Shown piece by piece: positions 1 through 7,716 of a stretch of 64,000 nucleotides of DNA (its first letter is position 1; each line of letters opens with the position of its first letter). The stretch is from Cyclobacteriaceae bacterium. Its GTDB lineage: Bacteria > Bacteroidota > Bacteroidia > Cytophagales > Cyclobacteriaceae. A program made the position numbers and the translations under genes. The notes below the pieces were generated by a model that saw nothing but the letters and a program-made list of their open reading frames with translations, was not told the DNA's origin and did not search any database. The stretch lies in NCBI GenBank assembly GCA_028285685.1, contig JANQOR010000010.1:1-64000 (forward strand), given 5' to 3'.

Positions 1-584
1 TATTTTTTCTTACATGTGATGCATTTGGGGTGATCCCTCCTATCCAGAGGTTGTCTAAAGGTCAGGCGATGTATCATTTTATATCTGGCTATACCTCCAA
101 AGTTGCTGGGACCGAAGCAGGCGTAACAGATCCTGAACCAGTCTTTTCTGCATGTTTTGGAGCACCGTTTCTCCCCCTACACCCGACGAAATATGCTGAA
201 ATGCTAGGTGCAAAAATGGACGAGAATGAAGTAAATGTTTGGTTGGTCAACACTGGCTGGACAGGTGGTCCTTATGGTGTTGGAAGTAGGATCAGCTTGA
301 AGTACACCAGAGCTATGATCACTGCGGCCCTAAATGGAGCCTTAGACAATGTCGGTTATCGTACTCACTCGATTTTTGGTGCCGAAATTCCAATGACGTG
401 TCCCGACGTACCAGGCGAAATTCTTAGCCCACGTGAGACCTGGAAAGACGATATAGCTTTCTACACAAAAGCAAATGATCTTGCGCGGAGATTCATAGAA
501 AACTTCAAGAAGTTTGAGGACTTTGCTAACGAGGAGATCATGGCTGGTGCGCCTAAGCCAAACTTAAAATACGTTAGCGAATAG
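1..584 (+). CDS. pckA: Phosphoenolpyruvate carboxykinase (ATP), C-terminal part
   Basis: C-terminal 193 residues of ATP-dependent PEP carboxykinase, the cytoplasmic gluconeogenic enzyme that turns oxaloacetate plus ATP into PEP, CO2 and ADP. The frame is open from base 3 and the gene begins outside the window; full enzymes have about 530 residues. Visible family blocks are [14 protein letters not shown] at the very start, [24 protein letters not shown] and [14 protein letters not shown], followed by the conserved helical tail with KYTRAMI. No internal GTG or ATG should be taken as the start. A strong hairpin terminator follows the stop, so pckA is transcriptionally separate from the sigma-factor cassette behind it. 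Confidence 0.97.
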   Translation, partial: FFLTCDAFGVIPPIQRLSKGQAMYHFISGYTSKVAGTEAGVTDPEPVFSACFGAPFLPLHPTKYAEMLGAKMDENEVNVWLVNTGWTGGPYGVGSRISLKYTRAMITAALNGALDNVGYRTHSIFGAEIPMTCPDVPGEILSPRETWKDDIAFYTKANDLARRFIENFKKFEDFANEEIMAGAPKPNLKYVSE

Positions 585-604
585 TTTATCGAAACACTTT
601 TTTG

Positions 605-642
605 AAGCCTCGTTTCATTCTATTTGGAGCGAGGCTTTTTTT
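605..642 (+). terminator. Rho-independent terminator of pckA
   Basis: An eight-base stem (AAGCCTCG, paired with CGAGGCTT at 630-637) closes a 17-base loop and is followed by a T run. It begins about 20 bases after the pckA stop. Confidence 0.85.
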
Positions 643-655
643 ATTACCTTTCGTA

Positions 656-681
656 CAACCTTTTTCAGGAAGCTCCATCTT
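656..681 (+). promoter_or_regulatory. Candidate ECF-type promoter of sigma cassette 1
   Basis: CAACC at 656-660 and ATCTT at 677-681 are separated by exactly 16 bases. The same arrangement (CAACC, 16 nt, GTCTT) stands in front of the paralogous cassette at 40007-40032. Spacing and the AAC core fit the general ECF promoter layout. It lies after the pckA terminator and about 27 bases before the GTG chosen as the start of the sigma gene, consistent with autoregulation. Inferred by eye. Confidence 0.5.
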
Positions 682-707
682 ATAATCAAAATGCCAACTA
701 TTACCTC

Positions 708-1241
708 GTGACTGATATACAAGAAGTATGGATCAATCAATTGAAGCAGGGCAATGAATTGGCAGCATTCAATATTTACAATAGCTACTCAAAAGCGATG
801 TACAACACTTTGATAAGGATTACGAGCGATTCAGAAATAGCCAAAGACCTTCTACAGGAAGCATTTGTAAAGGCTTTTGGAAAAATTGATACGCTGGATG
901 ATCCAAAGGCATTTCCCGGATGGTTGAAGCGGATCGTCGTAAATACAGGTGTTGAGCATTTGAGAAGAAAGAAATATGTATTTGAGGATATAACCAACGA
1001 AGCAGTCGAATTGGAGGGACACCTTGACGATGAACTGCCGATTGAACCGGAGACGCTCCATAATGCGATCAAGGAGCTTCCTGACGGTTGCCGAAGTGTA
1101 CTGAGTCTACACTTGTTTGAGGGCTACAAACATTCCGAAATAGCACAACAAATGGGCATTACCGAATCCACTTCAAAAACTCAATTTAGGCACGCCAAGT
1201 CTCTATTAAAGAAAAAGTTAGAAGGAATCTATGCGAATTGA
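708..1241 (+). CDS. ECF RNA polymerase sigma factor (cassette 1)
   Basis: Sigma-70 family ECF factor of 177 residues. Region 2 shows YSKAMYNTLIRI followed by DLLQEAFVKAFGKI; region 4 shows LSLHLFEGYKHSEIAQQMG and the ESTSKTQ helix-turn-helix. I start it at GTG 708: the open frame extends up to a TTG at 624, but that codon is inside the pckA terminator and upstream of the likely promoter. It overlaps the next gene by 11 bases, so the two are translationally coupled. Its closest relative in the window is the sigma factor at 40052, with the same motifs. It probably directs transcription in response to an envelope signal relayed by the one-pass protein downstream; the signal is unknown. Confidence 0.9.
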   Translation: MTDIQEVWINQLKQGNELAAFNIYNSYSKAMYNTLIRITSDSEIAKDLLQEAFVKAFGKIDTLDDPKAFPGWLKRIVVNTGVEHLRRKKYVFEDITNEAVELEGHLDDELPIEPETLHNAIKELPDGCRSVLSLHLFEGYKHSEIAQQMGITESTSKTQFRHAKSLLKKKLEGIYAN

Positions 1242-1776
1242 AGACATCATAAAAGAACAGCGAGAAAACCTGGACTTGGAAAGTCCTCCTGAAGAGATTT
1301 GGGAAGGTATAAGAACAGGTTGGAAAAGTGACAGTAAAACGAACTCATACAAATGGTGGAAGGTTGCGGCAATTGTTTTTATATCCACGTCTGTTGCTCT
1401 TTTGTTATACTCTCTCTCGCTACAAAACCAGGTGAGTCAGCTTGCATCGTTAGGAGATATTTCTGCTGAATACAAAGCGATTGAAGACAAATATGAACGT
1501 GAGATCATTAGCCTTGAGACATCCTTGGACCTACAGCAGGTGAGTGAACATGATGATTTTGCTTGGATAGTGGAGGAAATGAAAACCCTCGAAGAGATTA
1601 ACGAGCTATATAGAAGAGACATTGGTCAAAATGCTGATCAACACCAATTGGTAAATGCACTCATTGACTACTACGAAAAGAAAATTAAACTCTTGAAAAA
1701 ATTGGAGTTAGAAATTAATAGGACCCAAAAATTCAACGAAAATGAAAAAAACAATACTGATACTGTTATTATTTAA
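1231..1776 (+). CDS. One-pass membrane protein, probable anti-sigma factor (cassette 1)
   Basis: 181-residue protein with an N-terminal acidic segment containing PPEEIWEGI, a single transmembrane helix at about residues 43-64 (WKVAAIVFISTSVALLLYSL), then a long charged region predicted to form coiled coil in the periplasm. No zinc-finger HxxxCxxC motif is visible, so it is not a classical zf-HC2 anti-sigma factor. The role is inferred from position: it overlaps the sigma gene upstream and the secreted repeat protein downstream by 35 bases. It shares the order soluble head, WKVAA helix, coiled tail with the product at 40599. The membrane topology should place the head next to the sigma factor in the cytoplasm. 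Confidence 0.75.
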   Translation: MRIEDIIKEQRENLDLESPPEEIWEGIRTGWKSDSKTNSYKWWKVAAIVFISTSVALLLYSLSLQNQVSQLASLGDISAEYKAIEDKYEREIISLETSLDLQQVSEHDDFAWIVEEMKTLEEINELYRRDIGQNADQHQLVNALIDYYEKKIKLLKKLELEINRTQKFNENEKNNTDTVII

Positions 1777-3049
1777 TACGACTATACATATTAGTGAGGC
1801 AAAAAACGGACCTGGTGAGACGCGAACAGCCACACTAACTTTTGAAGTAAGCCCAAGTGACGTGATTGACCTCCAGGCAAAATATACAGATGTCCAAGTC
1901 GAGGCATGGGACAAGAATGAAGTTTTTATTGAGGCGACGCTAAGGTTTGATGGTAAAATGAATGACAGAGTACAGAGATTTTTGGATTCTTTTGAAGAAG
2001 AGGTTAGGGACAACATATCAGACAGTCCTGGTACCCTCTATATAAAAACAAATCTTGATGAGCCAAACAAATTTCAGCTTGGCAGCAAACACATAGGTAT
2101 TCAGATCGACTATAGGGAGGATGAACTCAAACTGGAATACAAACTCAAGGTACCAGCCAAAAATGAGTTAAAAATCAAAAATTCCTATCGAGATGTGATG
2201 CTTATCGGCGATTTTTCAGAAGTTGAGATCGACCAATACTCCGGTGATTTGGAGGCGGGAAGTATAACCGAGGCAGAGATTAAGTTGAAGTATGGTACCG
2301 CCTTTTTCGACGAAATCGAAATAGCCGAAATGGAGCTTTATGAACAGGAGATAACAGCCAACAAAATTGGCCAATTGACCATCGAAACTAAATACTCGGA
2401 GCTAAAAATTGAAGAGCTCGGTGAAACTGAAATTGTTTCATACGAATCTGATTTTGAGATTGACAAACTCTCTTATCTCTCTGGAAACCTCAAATACGGA
2501 AAACTAGAAGTCACTGAATTGTTCGAAGAGGGTGAACTAACTACATACGAATTTGACATTGAGGCAAAGTCCATTGGTTCGCTGACGTTGGAAAATAGCA
2601 AGTATGGAAAATTCGAGGCAGGAACTGTTGAATCGCTCACGCTAATCGAATCTTACGAAGATGATTTTGACTTGGAGACTCTTGCAACACTAAAAGTTGA
2701 GGAGTCGAAGTATGCGAATTATGACATTGGAAATCTCACCAAAAAATTTGAAATGGAAAAAGGTTATGAAGGTAGCGTTGATATCGACGCAATAGCAAAT
2801 GACGTTTCCTCGATTGAAATCACCGGAAAGTATGTGGAAACGTCTATTGATACAAATGGAGTGGCCTACAAACTCGTTTCAAATACCAAGTATGGATCCG
2901 TGAACATTGACAAGGCCAGTATGAATGTGACACGATACATCAAAGATGGTGATCAGCTTGAAATCGAAGCTACGTCCAATGGAACTCAAGCAACGAATCC
3001 CGTTTTTATTTCTATTGCTGGTTACGAAATGGATCTGCGTCTGGACTAA
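1742..3049 (+). CDS. Secreted beta-repeat protein (DUF4097-like, cassette 1)
   Basis: 435 residues. An N-terminal signal peptide (MKKTILILLLF...ISEA) is followed by a head domain with VQVEAWDKNEVFIEATLRF, a block also found in the 41089 product (IEINSWDKNEFAIKVEI). From about residue 140 the chain is made of beta repeats of about 20 residues that alternate KYG/KYS/KYA turns with SYE-DF-type turns, which suggests a right-handed beta-helix with stacked tyrosines. It overlaps the preceding membrane protein gene by 35 bases, an unusually long coupling overlap. It is probably periplasmic or surface-exposed and part of a sensing or stress-response module. Biochemical function is unknown. It ends 4 bases into the convergent FKBP gene. 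Confidence 0.8.
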   Translation: MKKTILILLLFNTTIHISEAKNGPGETRTATLTFEVSPSDVIDLQAKYTDVQVEAWDKNEVFIEATLRFDGKMNDRVQRFLDSFEEEVRDNISDSPGTLYIKTNLDEPNKFQLGSKHIGIQIDYREDELKLEYKLKVPAKNELKIKNSYRDVMLIGDFSEVEIDQYSGDLEAGSITEAEIKLKYGTAFFDEIEIAEMELYEQEITANKIGQLTIETKYSELKIEELGETEIVSYESDFEIDKLSYLSGNLKYGKLEVTELFEEGELTTYEFDIEAKSIGSLTLENSKYGKFEAGTVESLTLIESYEDDFDLETLATLKVEESKYANYDIGNLTKKFEMEKGYEGSVDIDAIANDVSSIEITGKYVETSIDTNGVAYKLVSNTKYGSVNIDKASMNVTRYIKDGDQLEIEATSNGTQATNPVFISIAGYEMDLRLD

Positions 3050-3522
3050 TCTACGATCTCAACCAGTTCAATTTCGAAAATGATGTTAGCGTTGGCAGGA
3101 ATAGGCCCACGTTGTACATTACCATAACTATAAACCGAGGGGGCGTAAATTGTCATTTTGCCCCCTTCGTTCATTTCCGGGAGCATTATTTGCCATGCCA
3201 AGATTAACTGGTTAAGTTGAAACACCACACCATCTACGCTGGAGTCGACGAGCGTCCCGTTTAAAAGGCGCGCCTCATAAATGACTTTAACTTCATCTGT
3301 TCCAATAGGAGAATCGCCAGTGCCTTCCTCCCTTAGTAGGAATCTTATTCCTGACTCATGCTTTTCAGCAAGAAGGTCATTCTCCTCCAAATACGCATCA
3401 ATTATTTCAAGATCACGTGCTAATTGCTCCTCGAAACTAATTGGCTCAGGAAGCGATGTGTCTAAACATGAAATGATAGTACCCAGCAACAGGATACACG
3501 CAACTAATACAATCTTCTTCAT
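3046..3522 (-). CDS. FKBP-type peptidyl-prolyl isomerase lipoprotein
   Basis: About 158 residues from the ATG at 3522 (an upstream TTG at 3531 overlaps the previous stop but would spoil the signal peptide). The start MKKIVLVACILLLGTIISC is a lipoprotein signal with the lipobox ending at the cysteine. The mature part carries an FKBP-like fold: VKVIYEARLLNGTLVDSS, a LILAWQIMLPEMNEGGKM loop resembling the canonical W-x-x-gl-x-x-m-x-x-G-gk block, and the terminal NANIIFEIELVEI strand. It probably assists proline-limited folding in the periplasm, anchored in a membrane. It follows the cupin gene directly and converges on the repeat protein gene with a four-base overlap. Confidence 0.85.
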   Translation of the reverse strand: MKKIVLVACILLLGTIISCLDTSLPEPISFEEQLARDLEIIDAYLEENDLLAEKHESGIRFLLREEGTGDSPIGTDEVKVIYEARLLNGTLVDSSVDGVVFQLNQLILAWQIMLPEMNEGGKMTIYAPSVYSYGNVQRGPIPANANIIFEIELVEIVD

Positions 3523-3527
3523 ACTTC

Positions 3528-3908
3528 TCAATCGTTCTTCTTAGAGAAGAAAACTAGAACTCTTAAGTCTTCTTCAATATTTACAAAGGTATGATCAATT
3601 TTCGCCTTCACGAAGAGAATAGCGCCAGGTATTGCAGAGTAGGTCTCGTTTTCAACCTTCAATGTCGCCCTCCCCTCTAAAATATAGTAGATTTCATCCC
3701 ATTCGTGGGGTCTTTGATTGTCGACCTCACCTTTTTTCAGCTGATAGATTCCTGAACTGAGATTTTCGTTATCTATGAACTTCAGATAATTGCCGCCCTC
3801 TTTTTTAGCTTGACCATAAAGTTCTTCAAGGGTAAAAGCTTCACTTTTTTGAGCCATTAAAGTCAACGATAGTGGAAAAATGAAAAAACCTAAAATGTAC
3901 CTAATCAA
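3528..3908 (-). CDS. Secreted cupin-domain protein
   Basis: 126 residues with a signal peptide (MIRYILGFFIFPLSLTLMAQ) and one cupin barrel. The first cupin motif region reads RPHEWDEIYYILEGRATLKVENE, the second PGAILFVKAKIDHTFVNIEEDLRVLVFF. One likely metal-ligand set is H and E in HEWDE plus H in DHTF. Cupins of this size often bind a metal and a small ligand, but nothing here fixes the substrate. It stands immediately upstream of the FKBP lipoprotein gene on the same strand, so the two are probably co-transcribed. Confidence 0.8.
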   Translation of the reverse strand: MIRYILGFFIFPLSLTLMAQKSEAFTLEELYGQAKKEGGNYLKFIDNENLSSGIYQLKKGEVDNQRPHEWDEIYYILEGRATLKVENETYSAIPGAILFVKAKIDHTFVNIEEDLRVLVFFSKKND

Positions 3909-3920
3909 ATGGATTAATTT

Positions 3921-4325
3921 CTACTCCTCCTCGCCATCGAGAAAGGTAATGTTCTCTGTTAGAACAGTTATAACGAACTCTTCCCCATCGATCATGACCT
4001 TGACTCCTCTGGCCCCATCATATCTCTTGGAGAAAAGAATACCCGAAGTACATCGCGCAACATGGATCGTATCTTTATAGAAATTCTCTATTTTGAAGGC
4101 GTCTTCAGCATCGAACTTTGCTTTATCGTGTGAATAATCTTTTAGAAGATCTAACGATCTGGTATTTGTGACACCTACATTTTCGTAAGCAGCATCACAG
4201 AAAATTTTAACCTCCCGTGTATGGTGCAGATGCAAATCAAAGTACTCGTAGATCAGTACACCTGAACCTGAGAGTACCAACACGCTTATTGCATACCATG
4301 CAAATTTTCGAAAATCGAAATTCAT
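3921..4325 (-). CDS. Small protein with one N-terminal membrane helix, unknown
   Basis: 134 residues. Residues 8-28 (FAWYAISVLVLSGSGVLIYEY) form a membrane anchor; the rest is polar and contains DLHLHHTREVKIFC, two further cysteine positions and a C-terminal beta-rich part ending in acidic residues (LDGEEE). I do not recognise the family. It lies 12 bases upstream of the cupin gene on the same strand and may be in one transcript with the cupin and FKBP genes, which would make a small set of envelope proteins. Confidence 0.7.
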   Translation of the reverse strand: MNFDFRKFAWYAISVLVLSGSGVLIYEYFDLHLHHTREVKIFCDAAYENVGVTNTRSLDLLKDYSHDKAKFDAEDAFKIENFYKDTIHVARCTSGILFSKRYDGARGVKVMIDGEEFVITVLTENITFLDGEEE

Positions 4326-4360
4326 ATTAAAGGTGATTAGGTTACAATTATACTATAAAG

Positions 4361-4702
4361 TTAACTTACTAGCTCGATCCTGATACCCACACCCCACATT
4401 TTATCTCCGTTTACCCAACTTGCCCTGACATGTATTTCCGTTTCATTTTCTATGGCCTGGTGTAGCTTTTCGGCCAGATCTCTATTCAGATAACCAATCT
4501 GATTCCCTTCCTTAGAAAGGACTTTTACCGCATTTCTATCGTAGACATTGTCTGGCTCCAACTCCAAGCCCAATTGGTCGTCCTCAGCAACTTCTCTCTT
4601 TATGATTTCCTGTCTTGATTCTCCATTATCGTTATTTTGAGAAACTCCGACTACTTTGGAGTCATACACGAATACTGAGGGTATTTTGATAATTTTAGCC
4701 AT
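4361..4702 (-). CDS. Stand-alone HIRAN domain protein
   Basis: 113 residues from the ATG at 4702. The pattern LGLELEPDNVYDRNAVKVLSKEGNQIGYLNRDLA is typical of the HIRAN domain, which in HLTF-type proteins binds single-stranded 3-prime DNA ends. Here the domain makes up nearly the whole protein, with no helicase or nuclease attached. A role in DNA-end recognition is known for the family and only inferred here. Its start is 18 bases from the divergent M20 peptidase start, so each promoter must lie within the neighbour or in a very compact overlapping region. The TTG at 4708 is a less likely start. Confidence 0.85.
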   Translation of the reverse strand: MAKIIKIPSVFVYDSKVVGVSQNNDNGESRQEIIKREVAEDDQLGLELEPDNVYDRNAVKVLSKEGNQIGYLNRDLAEKLHQAIENETEIHVRASWVNGDKMWGVGIRIELVS

Positions 4703-4720
4703 AACCAAAAACCATGATCA

Positions 4721-6235
4721 ATGAGATCTAATATAACGTTTCTTCTTCTTATTTCAAGCTTGGCAACATTTTCGCAGAATGTAGGAAAACTAGCAGAAAA
4801 TTACATTCAGGAAAATGGTGTCGAAATCATCAGTAACTTCAAAGAATTGCTTTCTATTCCAAACGTTGCCTTTGACCTGAAGAACATCAATAGAAATGCT
4901 GAATTTATAAAAACGGAATTAGAAAAACGGGATGTTGAAGCTGAGCTGTTAAGAATGGTCGGCACCCCACCGATTGTTTATGGCTACTTACCCGTTAAAA
5001 ACGCCAAAAGAACACTTGCATTCTATGTCCATTATGATGGCCAACCGGTTGACAAGACCAAATGGACAAATGATCCATGGCAGCCAACCTACTATTCGAA
5101 GGCAATATTTGAGGGCGGAGAACCAATCTCATTTCCAACTACACAGGGTGAAATAGATTTGAATCATCGGATCTATGCCCGCTCTGCTGGTGATGACAAA
5201 GCTCCGGTTACCGCTATTCTGACCGCTCTTGACTTGATTAAGGAAAACAAGCTAAAAATCACATCAAATTTGATCTTCTTCTTTGAGGGGCAAGAAGAGG
5301 CAGGCTCAAGACAATTGCAACGGTACCTGGAGGACAACAAAGAGTTAATAGACCAGATTGATCTTTGGATGTTTTGTGATGGACCGGTCCATCAATCCCG
5401 AAAACCACAATTGGTTTTTGGTGTGAGAGGCGTTACGGGAATGGAAGTCGCAGTATACGGTCCAAATAGACCCTTGCACAGTGGACACTATGGAAATTGG
5501 GCACCTGTTCCAGGCCAAATGCTATCGGATCTCATTTCCAGCATGAAAGATGAAAAAGGCAATGTGATCATTGATGGTTTTTACGATGATGTGGAACCTT
5601 TAAGCGAAAGTGAAAAGCAAGCGTTAGCCAACGTCCCTGAAATTGATTCGCAACTCAAGTCTGAACTGGGAGTCAACACAACGGAGGGTACCGGGTCGTA
5701 TTACGAACGGCTTCTGCTACCAACGTTGACGATCAGAGGTTTAAGCAGTGGTAATACCGGTAAGCTTGCTCGTAATGTAATCCCGGCTACAGCCACAGCT
5801 TCGTTAGGAATTCGATTGGTTAAAGGTTGCGATCCTGAAAAACAAAAAGATTTGATCGAGGCACATATTACAAAGCAGGGCTATCACATTGTCCGAGAAG
5901 AACCAGATCAAGAAACGCGTCTTAAATACCCGAAAATTGCACTTATAACCAGAGGAAGTGGTTATCCGGCTGCAAGAACTTCCATGGACGAACCCATCGC
6001 CCAAGAAGTGATCAATCGGACGAAGGATATCGTAGGTGACGACCTCATACTTCTTCCTACACTAGGTGGTTCTCTTCCTCTTTATCTTTTCACTGACGTT
6101 TTACAAAAGCCTGCGATTATCGTACCTATCGCCAATCACGACAACAATCAACATGCCGCTGATGAGAATTTGCGGATCGAAAATTTATGGTACGGAATCA
6201 AGCTAATGAGCGGCTTGATGACAATTCAGAAGTAA
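4721..6235 (+). CDS. Secreted M20-family metallopeptidase
   Basis: 504 residues with a signal peptide cleaved near residue 18 (ATFSQ). M20/M25/M40 dizinc peptidase features are in order: HYDGQP with H104 and D106, SAGDDKAP around residue 158, and EGQEEAGS with the catalytic and metal-binding glutamates near 192-193; later blocks GVRGVTGMEV and RPLHSGHYG belong to the dimerisation lid. The C-terminal metal histidine is probably in PIANHDNNQHA. Relatives cleave dipeptides or N-acyl amino acids. Export suggests peptide scavenging outside the cytoplasm. It is monocistronic as far as visible. Confidence 0.92.
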   Translation: MRSNITFLLLISSLATFSQNVGKLAENYIQENGVEIISNFKELLSIPNVAFDLKNINRNAEFIKTELEKRDVEAELLRMVGTPPIVYGYLPVKNAKRTLAFYVHYDGQPVDKTKWTNDPWQPTYYSKAIFEGGEPISFPTTQGEIDLNHRIYARSAGDDKAPVTAILTALDLIKENKLKITSNLIFFFEGQEEAGSRQLQRYLEDNKELIDQIDLWMFCDGPVHQSRKPQLVFGVRGVTGMEVAVYGPNRPLHSGHYGNWAPVPGQMLSDLISSMKDEKGNVIIDGFYDDVEPLSESEKQALANVPEIDSQLKSELGVNTTEGTGSYYERLLLPTLTIRGLSSGNTGKLARNVIPATATASLGIRLVKGCDPEKQKDLIEAHITKQGYHIVREEPDQETRLKYPKIALITRGSGYPAARTSMDEPIAQEVINRTKDIVGDDLILLPTLGGSLPLYLFTDVLQKPAIIVPIANHDNNQHAADENLRIENLWYGIKLMSGLMTIQK

Positions 6236-6285
6236 CTTTTGTTGTTGTCAAGTAGTTTATTTTCAACTTTTACTAAATACGCGGA

Positions 6286-6669
6286 ATGGAAGACATTTTT
6301 CTTACTGCCAGCACAACGGTTACAATTTTAACGCTTGCTGCAGGCATCTTATTAAGTCTGAAATCAATACTGAGTTTTTTCTCAGGATTAAAATATTCTG
6401 AATTTGACAATGTATTGGCTCAATTTTTCATCGTCACCATATATGTTCAATTTGCCCTCGAGCTTATTAACTTCTTTGGGTCAACTCACACATATGAGGA
6501 AAGTTTTGAGGCAATTGAGCACATAGCGCTGATCACCGTAGCAACTGCGGCGGCCCAGGTGGGAAGAATGATCAGTCTAAAGTCAGGAGATGATGTTGTT
6601 AAGTTTAGATTCAGAACGATATTCTATGGAATCTCAACATTGCTACTGGTATATAGCTATCTCTTGTAA
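6286..6669 (+). CDS. Four-helix membrane protein, first of a tandem pair
   Basis: 127 residues, nearly all in four hydrophobic helices. It shows KSILSFFSGLKYSEFDNVLAQFF, then EHIALITVATAAAQVGRMISLKSGDDVVKFRFRTIFYGIS. The same skeleton recurs in the next gene (KSLIGLFAGGNYTKFDKV, VEHLLLMFIAVGAAEMGSKIS, VKFKFQSIFFGIS), so the two are diverged tandem duplicates 43 bases apart. Bacteroidota homologues of the second copy are common and often labelled cytochrome b-like; I see no conserved pair of heme histidines that would prove this. Inner-membrane, function unknown. Confidence 0.75.
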   Translation: MEDIFLTASTTVTILTLAAGILLSLKSILSFFSGLKYSEFDNVLAQFFIVTIYVQFALELINFFGSTHTYEESFEAIEHIALITVATAAAQVGRMISLKSGDDVVKFRFRTIFYGISTLLLVYSYLL

Positions 6670-6712
6670 ACATCCGAGAGCTACGTATATTTGAGCGAAA
6701 ATAGCTTCGCTC

Positions 6713-7135
6713 ATGTACACCTTTTTCCTACAACTCCATTCTGGTTTGAGATGGTTAATTCTCCTGGCAGCTGTCATCGTTGTTGTCAAGTCATTAATCG
6801 GACTTTTCGCAGGAGGGAACTATACAAAGTTCGACAAAGTGACTTCCACTTCCTTCAGCATGTTGATGCGTTTACAGTTTGTGGCGGGAATTGTACTTTA
6901 CTTTTTCCTAAGCCCGTACACAACAAGGTTCACATTTAACATGGGTGACCCAGTAGAAAGATTCTGGTCTGTCGAACATCTCTTATTAATGTTCATCGCA
7001 GTTGGCGCCGCAGAAATGGGTAGCAAGATCAGCAAGAAATCAGAAGATGCGCCTGTAAAGTTTAAGTTCCAATCGATATTCTTCGGTATTTCACTAGTTC
7101 TAATGTTGATGGGAATACCCTGGAACAGAGTCTAA
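6713..7135 (+). CDS. Four-helix membrane protein, second of a tandem pair
   Basis: 140 residues. It begins MYTFFLQLHSGLRWLILLAAV, the typical start of a Bacteroidota family of small membrane proteins with an early LHS-LRW motif. Four helices are visible. Candidate histidines are in LHSGLRW and VEHLLL, one near each end of the helix bundle, but heme binding is only a possibility. This copy keeps the LHS motif that the upstream paralogue lacks (it starts with an unrelated helix), so the pair may have specialised. The end overlaps the convergent HAD phosphatase gene by four bases. Confidence 0.78.
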   Translation: MYTFFLQLHSGLRWLILLAAVIVVVKSLIGLFAGGNYTKFDKVTSTSFSMLMRLQFVAGIVLYFFLSPYTTRFTFNMGDPVERFWSVEHLLLMFIAVGAAEMGSKISKKSEDAPVKFKFQSIFFGISLVLMLMGIPWNRV

Positions 7136-7644
7136 CGACATAAAAACTTATAAATATCCTTCCAACTTTCCGTTGTCAAAACCGCGTCGGTTTTTTTCAG
7201 AGAAGAAATATGGATGGCTTTGCACCCCAGGTTAGATGCAAGCTGCACATCTGATAGCCTATCCCCTATCACATAAGAATTGGGGATGTCATATGTTCCG
7301 GATAAATACTCTTTCAGCATGCCAATGCCAGGTTTTCTATTGGGATGATTATCTGATTCATAGTGCTCATCAATATGTATTGCATCGAATCGTATCCGCT
7401 CTCCCTCAAGCATGCGCACAACAAAATCTTGAACAGGCCAGAACTCTTCCTCTGGAAAACCAGGAGTTCCAAGACCATCCTGATTGGTTACCATCACAAG
7501 AAGATAGTTGGTTTCTTCCTGAATTTTTCTCAAGTAAAACAGCACTTCTTCTAGAAATGTCAACTTTTCTATTCGTTCTATTTTTTCATCCTCTGTTTCA
7601 TGAATGATTGTTCCGTCTCGGTCGATAAATAGGATTGGACGCAT
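7132..7644 (-). CDS. HisB-N-like HAD phosphatase
   Basis: 170 residues from ATG 7644; a longer open frame to 7740 would run into the divergent dehydrogenase gene and adds no homologous sequence. HAD-IIIA features: FIDRDGT with the nucleophile Asp8 and acid Asp10, MVTNQDGLG, RKPG with the lysine, and VIGDRLSD. The order and wording (FIDRDGTII, KLTF, TNQDGLGTPGFP, SYVIGDR) match the histidinol-phosphatase half of HisB rather closely. It is not fused to the imidazoleglycerol-phosphate dehydratase domain and no his genes are nearby. The loop that carries zinc-binding cysteines in HisB reads IHIDEHYESDNHPNRKP here, without any cysteine. It may be a histidinol-phosphatase or a related sugar-phosphate phosphatase. 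Confidence 0.8.
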   Translation of the reverse strand: MRPILFIDRDGTIIHETEDEKIERIEKLTFLEEVLFYLRKIQEETNYLLVMVTNQDGLGTPGFPEEEFWPVQDFVVRMLEGERIRFDAIHIDEHYESDNHPNRKPGIGMLKEYLSGTYDIPNSYVIGDRLSDVQLASNLGCKAIHISSLKKTDAVLTTESWKDIYKFLCR

Positions 7645-7716
7645 GAATCGATTTTTTGTGAAATTAAAGTCAAAATAACCAACTATTTTATTCGTAAGCT
7701 TTTTAGTTTTCATCTC

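Noticed and set aside
624..707. TTG start at 624 for the first ECF sigma factor
   Set aside because: It lies inside the pckA terminator and upstream of the candidate promoter; GTG 708 aligns with the start of the paralogue at 40052.
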